The notes under the pieces were generated by a model, which was given only the letters and a program-made list of their open reading frames with translations, did no database searches and was not told the origin of the DNA. From Nymphaea colorata (Eukaryota > Streptophyta > Magnoliopsida > Nymphaeales > Nymphaeaceae): a stretch of DNA of 64,000 nucleotides. The DNA lies in NCBI RefSeq assembly GCF_008831285.2, contig NC_045146.1:19299289-19363288 (forward strand). The letters are read 5' to 3'. The position numbers were made by a program, and so were the translations under genes. How positions within the stretch are numbered: the stretch's first letter is position 1; each line of letters begins with the position of its first letter. Shown here piece by piece: positions 60,101 to 61,802 of this stretch.

Positions 60101-60330
60101 AGCCAGAAAATCTAAATGAAAAAACATATATAAGTAAAAAGGAAGCACTGTGATAACAGGGAAGGAACTTCTAGACAAATAATGACCTTTGTGCTCAGTC
60201 TTGTGCTCTGAGGTGAGAATTTTCCTGCTCTTTCCATTACATACAACAAACGAAGCTCATTCATTGCATCCAGCATAACTTGAATTGATTTCCTCATGCG
60301 ATTAGATTCAACAAAGATATGATTTTGGAC
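396..60330 (-). CDS. ATM: ATM protein kinase, C-terminal 1,224 codons in 35 exons (5' part beyond the right edge)
   Basis: Serine/threonine kinase of the PI3K-like family that senses DNA double-strand breaks in the nucleus and phosphorylates repair and checkpoint proteins. Spliced minus-strand exons give, in order, FAT-region helices (about the first 800 codons), the kinase domain starting near [11 protein letters not shown], the catalytic loop [11 protein letters not shown] with its Asp and Asn, the DFG-equivalent HIDLG, the activation-loop word [13 protein letters not shown], and a FATC tail ending MFPGWGAWL then TGA. Known plant ATM proteins are about 3,800 residues, so this is roughly the last third. 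All 35 exons join in phase (3,675 bp) and nearly all introns are GT-AG, so the gene looks functional. I assigned ATM rather than ATR or TOR from the [17 protein letters not shown] and [17 protein letters not shown] words. Exons below are numbered within the window from the 5' side. Confidence 0.95.
1250..2053. repeat. Three tandem copies of a 268-bp unit in the last ATM intron
   Basis: Units begin at 1,250, 1,518 and 1,786, each starting AGTTCAACAAACCAATGAG and ending near TCTTAGCAAAGACAGTT. Copies 2 and 3 differ by only a few bases; copy 1 is slightly more divergent, for example AGCAAGCAC against AGCGAGCAC. There is no coding potential. The unit contains AATATATATT and an A-run of variable length. 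Confidence 0.93.
2409..2515. repeat. AT microsatellite with a duplicated flank
   Basis: Two (AT)n runs are each next to the same 22-bp text, ATGTCAAATCTTTAGCTGTT, at 2,409 and 2,472. It looks like a local duplication that included the microsatellite. Confidence 0.85.
2565..2708 (-). CDS. ATM: ATM exon 34 of 35 in window, with a GC donor
   Basis: Forty-eight codons starting with an acidic stretch ([20 protein letters not shown]) and ending [13 protein letters not shown]. The donor reads CAG|GCAAGT, the usual consensus of GC-AG introns. The join GQ|VQQLIQ agrees with ATM proteins. Confidence 0.94.
3027..3092 (-). CDS. ATM: ATM exon 33 of 35 in window (kinase C-lobe)
   Basis: Twenty-two codons starting [20 protein letters not shown]; the DPLYKW word is typical of ATM. 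Donor AAG|GTATGT. Confidence 0.96.
3169..3303 (-). CDS. ATM: ATM exon 32 of 35 in window (activation loop)
   Basis: Forty-five codons starting [20 protein letters not shown], then [15 protein letters not shown]. PFRLTRDxxDGMG is the PIKK activation segment. Donor GAG|GTGAGA. Confidence 0.97.
3436..3567 (-). CDS. ATM: ATM exon 31 of 35 in window (catalytic loop and DFG-equivalent)
   Basis: Forty-four codons starting [20 protein letters not shown]. The catalytic loop is GDRHSMN and the metal-binding word is HIDLG, followed by [12 protein letters not shown]. All expected catalytic residues are present. Donor AGA|GTAATT. Confidence 0.97.
4320..4812 (-). repeat. 3' LTR of A1
   Basis: About 493 bp, TG...CA in minus orientation. 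It aligns over its length with the A2 LTRs and contains the U3 palindrome (about 4,544-4,603) next to a TATTTATAG promoter-like word. It is followed by TCCTCCCTC, the complement of a polypurine tract. Confidence 0.88.
4826..6283 (-). pseudogene. A1 pol: reverse transcriptase and RNase H, decayed
   Basis: Reading down the minus strand: RT with [11 protein letters not shown], then [14 protein letters not shown] and [12 protein letters not shown], an altered active site YIDN (Asp to Asn), then [14 protein letters not shown], and RNase H with [20 protein letters not shown]. Frames change near 5,265 and 5,525-5,610. It continues upstream beyond the insertion of element C. Confidence 0.88.
6284..6448 (+). 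repeat. 5' LTR of element C
   Basis: 165 bp, from TGTTAAGACG to TTTATCA. It carries TATATAAA at 6,385-6,392, about 60 bases before its end. It differs from the 3' LTR by C/T changes near TTGTGTAATAA and TTCTTTCGAGG. Confidence 0.96.
6385..6392 (+). promoter_or_regulatory. TATA box of element C LTR
   Basis: TATATAAA in the 5' LTR, repeated at 11,402-11,409 in the 3' LTR. Its position fits the U3/R border of a short copia LTR. Confidence 0.7.
6449..6460 (+). other. Primer-binding site of element C
   Basis: TGGTATCAGAGC, complementary to the 3' end of initiator methionine tRNA, starts one base after the LTR. This is the usual plant copia arrangement. Confidence 0.93.
6461..7054 (+). other. 5' leader of element C
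   Basis: About 590 bp between the primer-binding site and the polyprotein ATG. It is very rich in C, CCG and CTG words (6,480-6,860). Open frames on both strands here are low-complexity and unconvincing. It probably contains packaging signals, but none is identifiable by eye. Confidence 0.6.
7055..11293 (+). pseudogene. Element C gag-pol polyprotein with one in-frame stop
   Basis: A single frame from ATG 7,055 to TGA after 11,293, broken only by TGA at 10,409-10,411. Domains in order: gag (residues about 30-230), zinc knuckle [14 protein letters not shown] (252-265), protease DSGAS (from 355), GAG-pre-integrase [10 protein letters not shown], integrase with [16 protein letters not shown] and [14 protein letters not shown] with [14 protein letters not shown] and intact YVDD (near 1,096), and RNase H with [16 protein letters not shown] and ADIFTKALA. 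The stop falls just after RT palm, before RNase H. CGA to TGA by CpG decay is likely, since the flanking codons are otherwise normal. Confidence 0.95.
11290..11300 (+). other. Polypurine tract of element C
   Basis: TTGAGGGGGAG directly precedes the 3' LTR. It is the primer for plus-strand synthesis. Confidence 0.9.
11301..11465 (+). repeat. 3' LTR of element C
   Basis: 165 bp, nearly identical to 6,284-6,448, followed by the TCATT duplication. Confidence 0.96.
11471..12480 (-). pseudogene. A1 pol: integrase and connector, decayed
   Basis: The minus strand reads an integrase core with [20 protein letters not shown] and [16 protein letters not shown] (12,163-12,402), then the C-terminal integrase and connector region toward 11,471. 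Several frameshifts. The upstream boundary at about 12,480 is a deletion junction into the LTR. Confidence 0.85.
12497..12794 (-). repeat. Partial 5' LTR of A1
   Basis: The last about 300 bp of the same LTR as at 4,320-4,812, ending AACA at 12,794. The start is lost in the deletion. The palindrome (about 12,557-12,616) is preserved with fully paired inner arms. Confidence 0.88.
12795..14114 (-). other. Rest of the ATM intron: CT-1 interior and plain AT-rich sequence
   Basis: Positions 12,795-13,635 are assigned to CT-1. Positions 13,644-14,114 are AT-rich intron with an (AT)n run near 13,655. I see no gene. Confidence 0.6.
14115..14214 (-). CDS. ATM: ATM exon 30 of 35 in window (kinase)
   Basis: One base plus 33 codons, containing [20 protein letters not shown] and ending RSVAASSM. 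The donor is ATG|GTTCGT. The following 10.5-kb intron (3,568-14,114) contains CT-1, A1 and C. Confidence 0.95.
14312..14358 (-). CDS. ATM: ATM exon 29 of 35 in window (kinase, mini-exon)
   Basis: A 47-base exon giving [15 protein letters not shown] plus two bases of the next Arg. It was identified from phase and the DKRKAF word. Acceptor TGTAG, donor CAG|GTGCCA. Confidence 0.92.
14359..14986 (-). other. ATM intron, nothing recognisable
   Basis: AT-rich intron sequence with A runs and no repeat or open frame worth naming. Confidence 0.6.
14987..15065 (-). CDS. ATM: ATM exon 28 of 35 in window (kinase)
   Basis: One base plus 26 codons, reading [20 protein letters not shown] then REHMTN. HGRYG and CREHM are ATM-specific words. 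Donor AAT|GTAAGT. Confidence 0.95.
15159..15238 (-). CDS. ATM: ATM exon 27 of 35 in window (kinase)
   Basis: Twenty-six codons plus two bases, reading [20 protein letters not shown] then GEYLLG. PxxxxxGxxEWV is a general PIKK hinge word; [11 protein letters not shown] is the ATM form. The split codon AG+C gives Ser. Confidence 0.96.
15690..16150 (-). repeat. A0: diverged LTR remnant of the A family
   Basis: The order of words follows the A LTRs: a pair of half-palindromic stretches (CCAGCTCCAACAGG and CCAATAGCTAGCTC), a run of AAATAAAAAG, CAAATCATAT, and an end AAGTTTAAC followed by CCTCCCC like the A polypurine region. It is strongly diverged, so the boundaries are approximate. The rest of this intron (15,239-17,089) shows nothing clear. 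Confidence 0.45.
17090..17179 (-). CDS. ATM: ATM exon 26 of 35 in window (kinase)
   Basis: Thirty codons starting [20 protein letters not shown] and ending RIRTYK. The exon is too short to stand out as an open frame; it was found by its fit between exons 25 and 27. Confidence 0.93.
18008..18056. repeat. Poly-C / poly-A low-complexity tract
   Basis: A run of C broken by single A, followed by about 20 A. It is in the intron 17,180-19,540 and may be the tail of a retroposed sequence, but no coding part is visible. Confidence 0.7.
18455..18775. repeat. Tandem duplication of about 163 bp
   Basis: AGATGTTAAGAAGCATC starts at 18,471 and again at 18,634, and the text after each (GAGATATCACA, then CATCC...CATTGGCA) matches with small differences. 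It lies in an ATM intron; the remainder of 17,180-19,540 shows no gene. Confidence 0.8.
19541..19649 (-). CDS. ATM: ATM exon 25 of 35 in window (kinase N-lobe)
   Basis: One base plus 36 codons, containing [18 protein letters not shown] and [14 protein letters not shown]. This covers the PIKK SDG and DDLRQD words of the ATP-binding lobe. Confidence 0.96.
19762..19856 (-). CDS. ATM: ATM exon 24 of 35 in window (kinase N-lobe)
   Basis: Thirty-one codons plus two bases, starting [20 protein letters not shown] then [11 protein letters not shown]. The split codon AT+G gives Met with the next exon. Donor AT|GTATGC. Confidence 0.94.
20099..20337 (-). repeat. 3' LTR of element B
   Basis: TG...CA in minus orientation. 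It matches 32,129-32,353 and the LTR at 63,153-63,387. It is followed by ACTCCCCTTCAAG, the complement of the polypurine tract. Confidence 0.92.
20414..20985 (-). pseudogene. Element B RNase H, with RT deleted
   Basis: The minus strand reads [20 protein letters not shown], then [11 protein letters not shown], a stop, then [15 protein letters not shown] and [11 protein letters not shown]. Upstream it runs into post-integrase linker text, so the RT domain, including YVDD, is absent. A 13-bp word ATCTGAAGTGAAG is repeated at the junction (about 20,770 and 20,810). Confidence 0.88.
20793..21703 (-). pseudogene. Element B integrase second half and linker
   Basis: Reads [12 protein letters not shown] directly after A2, then TSQQNGV-type integrase text, [20 protein letters not shown] and [15 protein letters not shown], then the proline- and serine-rich linker ending near IDALSAS. 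Two frame changes. Confidence 0.88.
21704..22205 (-). repeat. 3' LTR of element A2
   Basis: About 502 bp, containing the U3 palindrome (about 21,929-21,988) and the TATA-like TATTTATAG. It is followed by CCCCCCCTC, the complement of the polypurine tract. Confidence 0.93.
22219..22990 (-). pseudogene. Element A2 RT C-terminal end and RNase H
   Basis: From [20 protein letters not shown] through [40 protein letters not shown], then [20 protein letters not shown] and [20 protein letters not shown] to the end. One frame change near 22,570-22,605. Upstream it joins RT N-terminal text directly at about 22,975. Confidence 0.9.
22956..23225 (-). pseudogene. Element A2 RT N-terminal part
   Basis: [20 protein letters not shown], then [20 protein letters not shown] and [20 protein letters not shown]. 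It ends at KQWSI, where about 500 bp of RT present in A1 is missing. Confidence 0.9.
23331..23780 (-). pseudogene. Element A2 integrase C-terminal part and linker
   Basis: [40 protein letters not shown], then an acidic, Asp-rich linker. It is cut off from the integrase core by the insert at 23,788-26,823. Confidence 0.9.
23788..26823 (-). mobile_element. Solo-LTR-like insert of 3,036 bp
   Basis: In minus orientation it begins TGTCACACCCCGACC and ends GAGCATTACA, so it has TG...CA ends. The flanks TAAAA (23,783-23,787) and TACAA (26,824-26,828) are a 5-bp duplication with one mismatch. Removing the insert and one flank copy restores exactly the sequence seen at the same site in A1 (near 12,000). 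It has no gag or pol text. Length, ends and duplication fit a solo LTR of a long-LTR Ty3/gypsy element; the clade is inference. The 23,790-24,420 part is GC- and CT-rich and its open frames are low complexity. Confidence 0.75.
26824..27421 (-). pseudogene. Element A2 integrase core
   Basis: Contains [63 protein letters not shown] and [20 protein letters not shown]. The DDE residues visible are Asp (HSDVWG), Asp (RSDSGG) and the later Glu (AERKH-type position). It is cut by the solo-LTR-like insert after [20 protein letters not shown]. Confidence 0.92.
27455..28896 (-). pseudogene. Element A2 gag and protease
   Basis: Likely start ATG at 28,896 (MDERTSS). Gag includes [20 protein letters not shown], then zinc knuckle [14 protein letters not shown], and protease [11 protein letters not shown]. 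Frame breaks occur near 28,840-28,850 and 28,450. It is closely similar to the gag piece of A3. Confidence 0.9.
29192..29695 (-). repeat. 5' LTR of element A2
   Basis: About 504 bp, TG...CA, with palindrome at about 29,419-29,478. It lies directly beside the primer-binding site complement. Confidence 0.93.
29696..31510 (-). pseudogene. Element B gag, protease and first part of integrase
   Basis: Likely gag start near 31,510 ([14 protein letters not shown]). Gag includes [20 protein letters not shown] and [20 protein letters not shown], zinc knuckle [14 protein letters not shown] (about 30,700-30,740), protease [14 protein letters not shown], then integrase start [15 protein letters not shown] and [12 protein letters not shown]. 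At least three frameshifts or stops. It ends at the A2 insertion. Confidence 0.9.
32129..32353 (-). repeat. 5' LTR of element B
   Basis: About 225 bp. It matches 20,099-20,337 apart from small indels. The last bases read TAATG instead of TAACA before the primer-binding site, a terminal mutation. Confidence 0.9.
32794..33203. mobile_element. CT-2: CTATG-family TIR element
   Basis: 410 bp. Left end GCTAAGTCACACA, right end CATATGTGACTTG. Flanks GCCATCTG (32,786-32,793) and GCCATCCG (33,204-33,211) match at 7 of 8. The centre is a long (TA)n run (33,036-33,090) followed by TGTGCCCTCATACCAAGC, wording shared with CT-5. Confidence 0.8.
34475..34534 (-). CDS. ATM: ATM exon 23 of 35 in window (FAT-kinase junction)
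   Basis: Twenty codons reading [20 protein letters not shown]. The next intron (19,857-34,474, 14.6 kb) is the largest in the window and holds element CT-2 and nested elements B, A2 and a solo-LTR-like insert. Confidence 0.94.
34638..34694 (-). CDS. ATM: ATM exon 22 of 35 in window (end of FAT)
   Basis: Nineteen codons reading [19 protein letters not shown], conserved in plant ATM. Acceptor TGTAG, donor GAG|GTACAT. Confidence 0.94.
34844..35558. mobile_element. hAT-like TIR element with CGTATCG arrays
   Basis: 715 bp. Left end CAGTGTGGTAC, right end reverse-complement CAATGTTGTA. Perfect 8-bp duplication CTTTTATC (34,836-34,843 and 35,559-35,566). Both subterminal regions are packed with CGTATCG / CGATACG words, including CGTATCGTACGATACG. 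The interior is AT-rich with a GATGAAGATGAAGATG tract and no coding frame. Ends beginning with CA and 8-bp duplications fit hAT. Confidence 0.88.
35910..35945. repeat. AT microsatellite
   Basis: A run of AT dinucleotides in the intron 34,695-36,588. No other feature is visible in 35,570-36,588 apart from T/C-rich stretches. Confidence 0.8.
36589..36729 (-). CDS. ATM: ATM exon 21 of 35 in window (FAT region)
   Basis: Forty-seven codons starting [20 protein letters not shown] and ending [21 protein letters not shown] is highly conserved in ATM. Donor CAG|GTTGCT. Confidence 0.95.
36949..37011 (-). CDS. ATM: ATM exon 20 of 35 in window (FAT region)
   Basis: Twenty-one codons starting [20 protein letters not shown], matching the [15 protein letters not shown] word. 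Acceptor TTGCAG, donor CAG|GTTAGT. Confidence 0.95.
37094..37183 (-). CDS. ATM: ATM exon 19 of 35 in window, with a GC donor
   Basis: Thirty codons starting [20 protein letters not shown] and ending LPTFQ. The donor reads CAG|GCATAA: reading on gives a stop two codons later, and phase plus the [11 protein letters not shown] order of ATM proteins force the splice here. This is therefore a GC-AG intron with an unusually weak donor, or a recently damaged site. Confidence 0.85.
37355..37435 (-). CDS. ATM: ATM exon 18 of 35 in window (FAT region)
   Basis: Twenty-seven codons starting [20 protein letters not shown] and ending GAVKE before donor GTACTA. Phase 0. Confidence 0.93.
38298..38682. mobile_element. 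CT-3: CTATG-family TIR element
   Basis: 385 bp, in the intron 37,436-39,666. Left end CTATGTCACATGAG, right end CGTGTGACATAG. Perfect 8-bp duplication CTTAAAAT (38,290-38,297 and 38,683-38,690). Left arm words GGTGCTGGTGCG and right arm words CAGCACCAGCACC are inverted. The centre is (TA)n. It is the best-preserved short copy. Confidence 0.92.
39667..39750 (-). CDS. ATM: ATM exon 17 of 35 in window (FAT region)
   Basis: Twenty-eight codons starting [20 protein letters not shown] and ending GDKYDMRV. ALxGYKRCLxxGDKYD is an ATM FAT word. Confidence 0.93.
39751..41708 (-). other. ATM intron, nothing recognisable
   Basis: About 2 kb of AT-rich intron. TTGAGGGGAAGTGCTGAG near 41,090 resembles a copia polypurine tract, but no flanking coding or LTR match could be made out. 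Confidence 0.5.
41709..41792 (-). CDS. ATM: ATM exon 16 of 35 in window
   Basis: Twenty-eight codons starting [20 protein letters not shown], helical and coiled-coil-like. Donor AAG|GTGCGT. Confidence 0.88.
41877..41924 (-). CDS. ATM: ATM exon 15 of 35 in window
   Basis: Sixteen codons reading [16 protein letters not shown], basic and probably helical. Acceptor GCTAG, donor AAG|GTAAGT. Confidence 0.9.
41995..42196 (-). CDS. ATM: ATM exon 14 of 35 in window (FAT region)
   Basis: One base plus 67 codons, containing [18 protein letters not shown] and [18 protein letters not shown], then [14 protein letters not shown] at the end. LAHYAD is a hallmark of the ATM FAT domain. Confidence 0.94.
42323..42474 (-). 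CDS. ATM: ATM exon 13 of 35 in window (FAT region)
   Basis: Fifty codons plus two bases, starting [20 protein letters not shown] and ending [10 protein letters not shown]. The split codon AA+C gives Asn, so the join reads ETRSTNSRTILE as in other plant ATM proteins. Confidence 0.93.
42576..42674 (-). CDS. ATM: ATM exon 12 of 35 in window (FAT region)
   Basis: Thirty-three codons starting [20 protein letters not shown] and ending LGR before donor GTATAA. Phase 0 at both ends. Confidence 0.88.
42760..42924 (-). CDS. ATM: ATM exon 11 of 35 in window (FAT region)
   Basis: Fifty-five codons starting [20 protein letters not shown] and containing [15 protein letters not shown], conserved in ATM. 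Acceptor TTGCAG, donor AAG|GTTGTA, phase 0. Confidence 0.92.
43193..43681 (+). repeat. 5' LTR of A3
   Basis: About 489 bp. It contains an (AT)n stretch, the U3 palindrome (about 43,393-43,456), TATAAATA at 43,486-43,493 and the GGGACTGTTGTCCC word shared with other A LTRs. Confidence 0.9.
43193..44740 (+). mobile_element. A3: truncated A-family copia element (5' LTR and gag start)
   Basis: 5' LTR 43,193-43,681, primer-binding site TGGTATCAGAGC at 43,682-43,693, a leader, then gag fragments. Gag text ends at about 44,740 in mid-domain and continues into text of an unrelated LTR. No 3' LTR or pol is present. Confidence 0.88.
44091..44783 (+). pseudogene. A3 gag fragment
   Basis: [20 protein letters not shown], then [20 protein letters not shown], a stop after NSAQET at 44,352-44,354, then [20 protein letters not shown] and [10 protein letters not shown]. 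It aligns with A2 gag. The reading frame runs a few codons into the foreign LTR fragment. Confidence 0.9.
44741..44880 (+). repeat. LTR fragment of another copia-like element
   Basis: Contains CCTAATTCTCATTTAACGTG and AGAATAGGG, the same arrangement as CCCTAATCTC...GAGATTAGGG in the D LTR, and a CT-rich end finishing CAGCAACA. Only the 3' part of the LTR remains. The text after it to 45,098 is probably plain intron. Confidence 0.5.
45104..45277 (+). repeat. 5' LTR of element D
   Basis: 174 bp, TGTTAAAGAG to CGTAACA. It includes the hairpin CCCTAATCTC / GAGATTAGGG. A handful of differences from the 3' copy. Confidence 0.94.
45278..46220 (+). other. Leader of element D
   Basis: Primer-binding site, then noncoding text with partial internal repeats such as CAACAGTCTGCTGTAATATG at 45,720 and 45,800. 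No gag core is recognisable. Confidence 0.6.
46222..47440 (+). pseudogene. Element D protease and integrase
   Basis: Short gag-like start [16 protein letters not shown], protease [28 protein letters not shown], then integrase with [37 protein letters not shown] and [10 protein letters not shown] stop after VMLAN near 46,838 and further frame changes. Confidence 0.9.
47600..50272 (+). pseudogene. Element D linker, reverse transcriptase and RNase H
   Basis: RT text [48 protein letters not shown], then YVDIVLTG, in which one Asp of the YVDD active site is missing. After CT-4: [60 protein letters not shown] and ADIFTKALS. Stops at 48,044 and 48,355 among others. Confidence 0.9.
48750..49563. mobile_element. 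CT-4: CTATG-family TIR element inside D
   Basis: 814 bp. Left end CTATGTGACACG, right end CGTGTGACATAG. The flanks CCTGCAAC (48,742-48,749) and CCTGCGAC (49,564-49,571) match at 7 of 8 and lie in the KPAT-PMNP coding text of D, so the empty site is known. Arms contain GTGTCGACACTCCGACACG and GTACCCGTACCCG. The interior has a GC-rich stretch and GACAGGTAAGTG, like an untranslated exon with a splice donor, but no coding match. Confidence 0.92.
50249..51218. mobile_element. Tourist-like (PIF/Harbinger-type) element with a long pyrimidine tract
   Basis: 970 bp. Ends GGTAGTGTTTGAT and, inverted, GGTAGCGTTTGATAAG. Flanks TAA (50,246-50,248 and 51,219-51,221) form a 3-bp duplication. Removing it restores the D text between TTCCATAAG and CGATTTCCTGAG. 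Positions 50,458-51,055 are almost pure pyrimidine, built from CTTCC, CTCCTT and CCCTTT words. Confidence 0.87.
51288..51461 (+). repeat. 3' LTR of element D
   Basis: 174 bp, directly after the polypurine tract. It matches 45,104-45,277 with few changes, for example ATTATAAAG against ATTAGAAAG. Confidence 0.94.
51727..51846 (-). CDS. ATM: ATM exon 10 of 35 in window (FAT region)
   Basis: Forty codons starting [20 protein letters not shown] and containing [11 protein letters not shown]. The following intron (42,925-51,726) is 8.8 kb and carries elements A3 and D. Confidence 0.92.
51921..51995 (-). CDS. ATM: ATM exon 9 of 35 in window (FAT region)
   Basis: Twenty-five codons reading from [20 protein letters not shown] to KLQ. 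Acceptor CTTAG, donor CAG|GTTTGC, phase 0. Confidence 0.9.
52073..52139 (-). CDS. ATM: ATM exon 8 of 35 in window (FAT region)
   Basis: One base plus 22 codons, containing [15 protein letters not shown], which matches the [13 protein letters not shown] word across the exon 7-8 join. Donor CAG|GTGAGT. Confidence 0.9.
52339..52683. mobile_element. hAT-like TIR element with GGGTACCCG arrays
   Basis: 345 bp, in the intron between exons 7 and 8. Left end TAAGGCTGGGCC, right end GCCCAGGCTTA, inverted. Flanks CCAAGGGA and TCAAGGGG match at 6 of 8. Arms are full of CGGGTACCCGG and CGGGCCCGG palindromes; the centre is AT-rich. Elements with GGGCTGGGC ends and this wording are common in plants and are usually placed near hAT. 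Confidence 0.75.
52822..52943 (-). CDS. ATM: ATM exon 7 of 35 in window (FAT region)
   Basis: Forty codons plus two bases, starting [20 protein letters not shown]. The donor is CATTG|GTAATA. The split codon TG+T gives Cys with the next exon. Confidence 0.9.
53070..53387 (-). CDS. ATM: ATM exon 6 of 35 in window (FAT region, largest exon here)
   Basis: One hundred and six codons starting [20 protein letters not shown] and ending DFTELQ. The start is fixed by phase: only the acceptor GGAACAG directly before TTACCATCT keeps phase 0 with the previous exon and matches the SHK-L[11 protein letters not shown] order of plant ATM. An acceptor 46 bases upstream would put the join out of frame. Confidence 0.9.
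54253..54339 (-). CDS. ATM: ATM exon 5 of 35 in window (FAT region)
   Basis: Twenty-nine codons starting [20 protein letters not shown] and ending IQSHK before donor GTTAAG. The [15 protein letters not shown] word is typical of plant ATM. Phase 0. Confidence 0.92.
54479..54583 (-). CDS. ATM: ATM exon 4 of 35 in window (FAT region)
   Basis: Thirty-five codons including [20 protein letters not shown], matching the YVExWCEE word of ATM. The acceptor is CTGTAG and the donor is ACG|GTTGGT, a weak but GT-type site. Confidence 0.88.
54871..54918 (-). CDS. ATM: ATM exon 3 of 35 in window (FAT region)
   Basis: Sixteen codons reading [16 protein letters not shown], a strongly conserved plant ATM word. 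Acceptor TTTAG, donor ATT|GTAAGT, phase 0. Confidence 0.92.
55190..55420 (+). repeat. Pyrimidine-rich tract
   Basis: T/C-rich low-complexity stretch (TTTTCTTC words) in the intron 54,919-58,504. Its open frames are compositional. Confidence 0.7.
56371..57230. mobile_element. CT-5: CTATG-family TIR element
   Basis: 860 bp. Left end ATTGTCACATGCG, right end ACCTATGTGACATAG. Perfect 8-bp duplication GATAAAAA (56,363-56,370 and 57,231-57,238). Arms contain GGTACGACACCGGTAC on the left and CCCATACCCGTACC on the right. The long (TA)n at 57,102-57,152 abuts CGTACCCTCATAGCCAAG as in CT-2. Confidence 0.9.
57300..57840 (-). other. ATM intron with partial echoes of the CT-5 interior
   Basis: GATCAATCAAATCC...GGAGAATAGAAGATGGAAC at 57,310-57,365 repeats text at 56,778-56,835 inside CT-5 with changes. 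No coding content. The rest of 57,840-58,500 shows nothing. Confidence 0.5.
58505..58612 (-). CDS. ATM: ATM exon 2 of 35 in window (Ser-rich linker)
   Basis: Thirty-six codons, serine-rich ([12 protein letters not shown] at the start) and ending SCLSWDK before donor GTATGT. The SWDK end joins VYWL of the next exon, as in other plant ATM proteins. Phase 0 at both ends. Confidence 0.88.
58890..59770 (+). mobile_element. G: 3' remnant of a Ty1/copia element
   Basis: Decayed RT-RNase H text: [32 protein letters not shown], then broken RNase H, ADVFAK and LSMIDM followed by CTTGAAGGAGAA, a polypurine tract relic. An LTR-like stretch (about 59,549-59,770) follows, with GGGACTAGGGTTAATAAAAG and a CT repeat. 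No 5' part. Confidence 0.75.
60187..60330 (-). CDS. ATM: ATM exon 1 of 35 in window (FAT region)
   Basis: Forty-eight codons, starting [20 protein letters not shown] and containing the ATM-like [16 protein letters not shown]. The acceptor is CAG at 60,331-60,333 and the donor is AAG|GTCATT. It is in phase 0 at both ends. The next exon upstream is not in the window. Confidence 0.88.
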
Positions 60331-60439
60331 CTGGACATGTCAATTAACAGAAGAATTGTGTCACTCGACAGTGTCTTGATGCTGGAGAAATTCCACATCA
60401 CCACTCAATAGTTAATTATTCTTTATGCAGGAACCACAG

Positions 60440-60710
60440 ATAGGAATATGGATGCAGTGAAAAGGATTTGTAGATACTAGAAGGGTACTACTTGGACTCT
60501 TGTGCAGAACAATTTGGTTGTGCAATGACTTGCATGATATTATTTCTTACACAGTTGTAGATTAGACAGGTGACCTCCATGGAAGAATCAATTTTGAGCT
60601 ATTGTATCTTTCTTCAATCAAAAAATCGTTGCTAGATCTGAAGTGATACAAAATCTCATTCATCATGGTCGAATAAAATATATTGAAATTGATCACTGCT
60701 TCATCAGGTA
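60440..60710 (+). pseudogene. H: small copia RNase H remnant
   Basis: Translates in one frame, with stops, to NMDAVKRICRY then KGTTWTLVQ and later IVARSEVIQNLIHHGRIKYI, EIDHCFIR. This matches the ARxxAIxNPxxHxRTKHIEIDxHFIR end of copia RNase H. Strongly degraded. Confidence 0.55.
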
Positions 60711-60919
60711 AAACCGTAAAAGGCAAAAAGATTGGATGCCATTGCGTTCATACAAAAAAAAAACAAGTAGTTGACCTCAGAAAAAGAAGAAAAAAGCACA
60801 GGTTTGCATTCTTGAAAGTCATCTACAACTCTAAGATTCGAGAGTGTGCACAATTTAGGGGAGGCTATTGTATCGATTTTGGGTTTGGATCTAAGAGCAG
60901 ACTTTTTTTCTACATTCAT

Positions 60920-61135
60920 GTATTTCACAAGGGTGCGAGTACAAGCATGAACAGGGTACGAATGCCAACTCTGAGCATTTTCAAAAACCTTGGTGCGAAG
61001 ACCGCATGAACAGGGTGCGAATGCCAACTCTGAGCACGTATTTCACAAGGGTGCGAGTACAAGCATGAACAGGGTACGAATGCCAACTCTGAGCATTTTC
61101 AAAAACCTTGGTGCGAAGACGCAACCACGCACATG
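60920..61135. mobile_element. CT-6: truncated, tandemly duplicated CTATG-family arm
   Basis: TATTTCACAAGGGTGCGAGT starts at 60,921 and again at 61,039 (period 118), each followed by GAACAGGGTACGAATGCC and CTTGGTGCGAAGAC. The start resembles the CTATGTCACA end plus GGGTGCG arm words of CT-3. No right end found. Confidence 0.5.
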
Positions 61136-61604
61136 GCTAGGCATCCGGTATAAGATTGGATTGAGTCCTTGCCGATGGAGTTTGTTGAAGAGTTTTGAAG
61201 GCTGGGCAATGGCAATTGGTGGTTCGGTGTAGTTTCAGAGAGTGTTGGAAGTCGACTACAATTCCTTGGACCTTGCTGGGCCCAAGTGACGCCAAACCCT
61301 ATCATACAAGTGAAGCAGCAGTCCCCTTATGAAATTGTTGGAGGGATTGTTCAACCCGATGGGTAAGCAGCAGCAAACTGTTGACCTTCCATCACCGCTA
61401 GAGATTAGTATGGTAGATCAGTTCCTCAGTGATCAAATGACTGAAGTTAAAGAAACCTTACACCTATTTGATGGAGAGGCAGATGGTGATACCAGTAATC
61501 AAGAGCACAACAGCCTCTTCTCTGTTGTGAGCCGCAGCACCCTATGTTGACCGACCTTGAGAAGGAATTCACCAAGGAATAAGTGAACGAAAAAAAAGAC
61601 GGCT

Positions 61605-61802
61605 TTTTGAAATCAGTATTGAAGAAAAGAAAGAGGCTTGAGAAATCTAATAGAGCAAAAAAGCATCAGCACCAAGAAAAAAGGAGTGACAGGTTTTAAA
61701 ACAATCAAAAAAATGAGTTACTGCTTATCAGAGCCAAGCATCCTAAAACCAACAAGATATTGCAGTTGCGCCAGATATTTAATGACATTTTTTTAGGAGT
61801 AA
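61605..61802 (+). pseudogene. Ribosomal protein L7-like fragment
   Basis: One frame with a stop reads KSVLKKRKRLEKSNRAKK and, after the stop, LLIRAKHPKTNKILQLRQIF then NDIFLGV. This resembles two parts of plant RPL7: the N-terminal VLKKRKR stretch and the central IRGKxxxHPKTRKILxLLRLRxIFNGVFxK. The part between is missing. Probably a decayed retrocopy or captured fragment. Confidence 0.55.
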
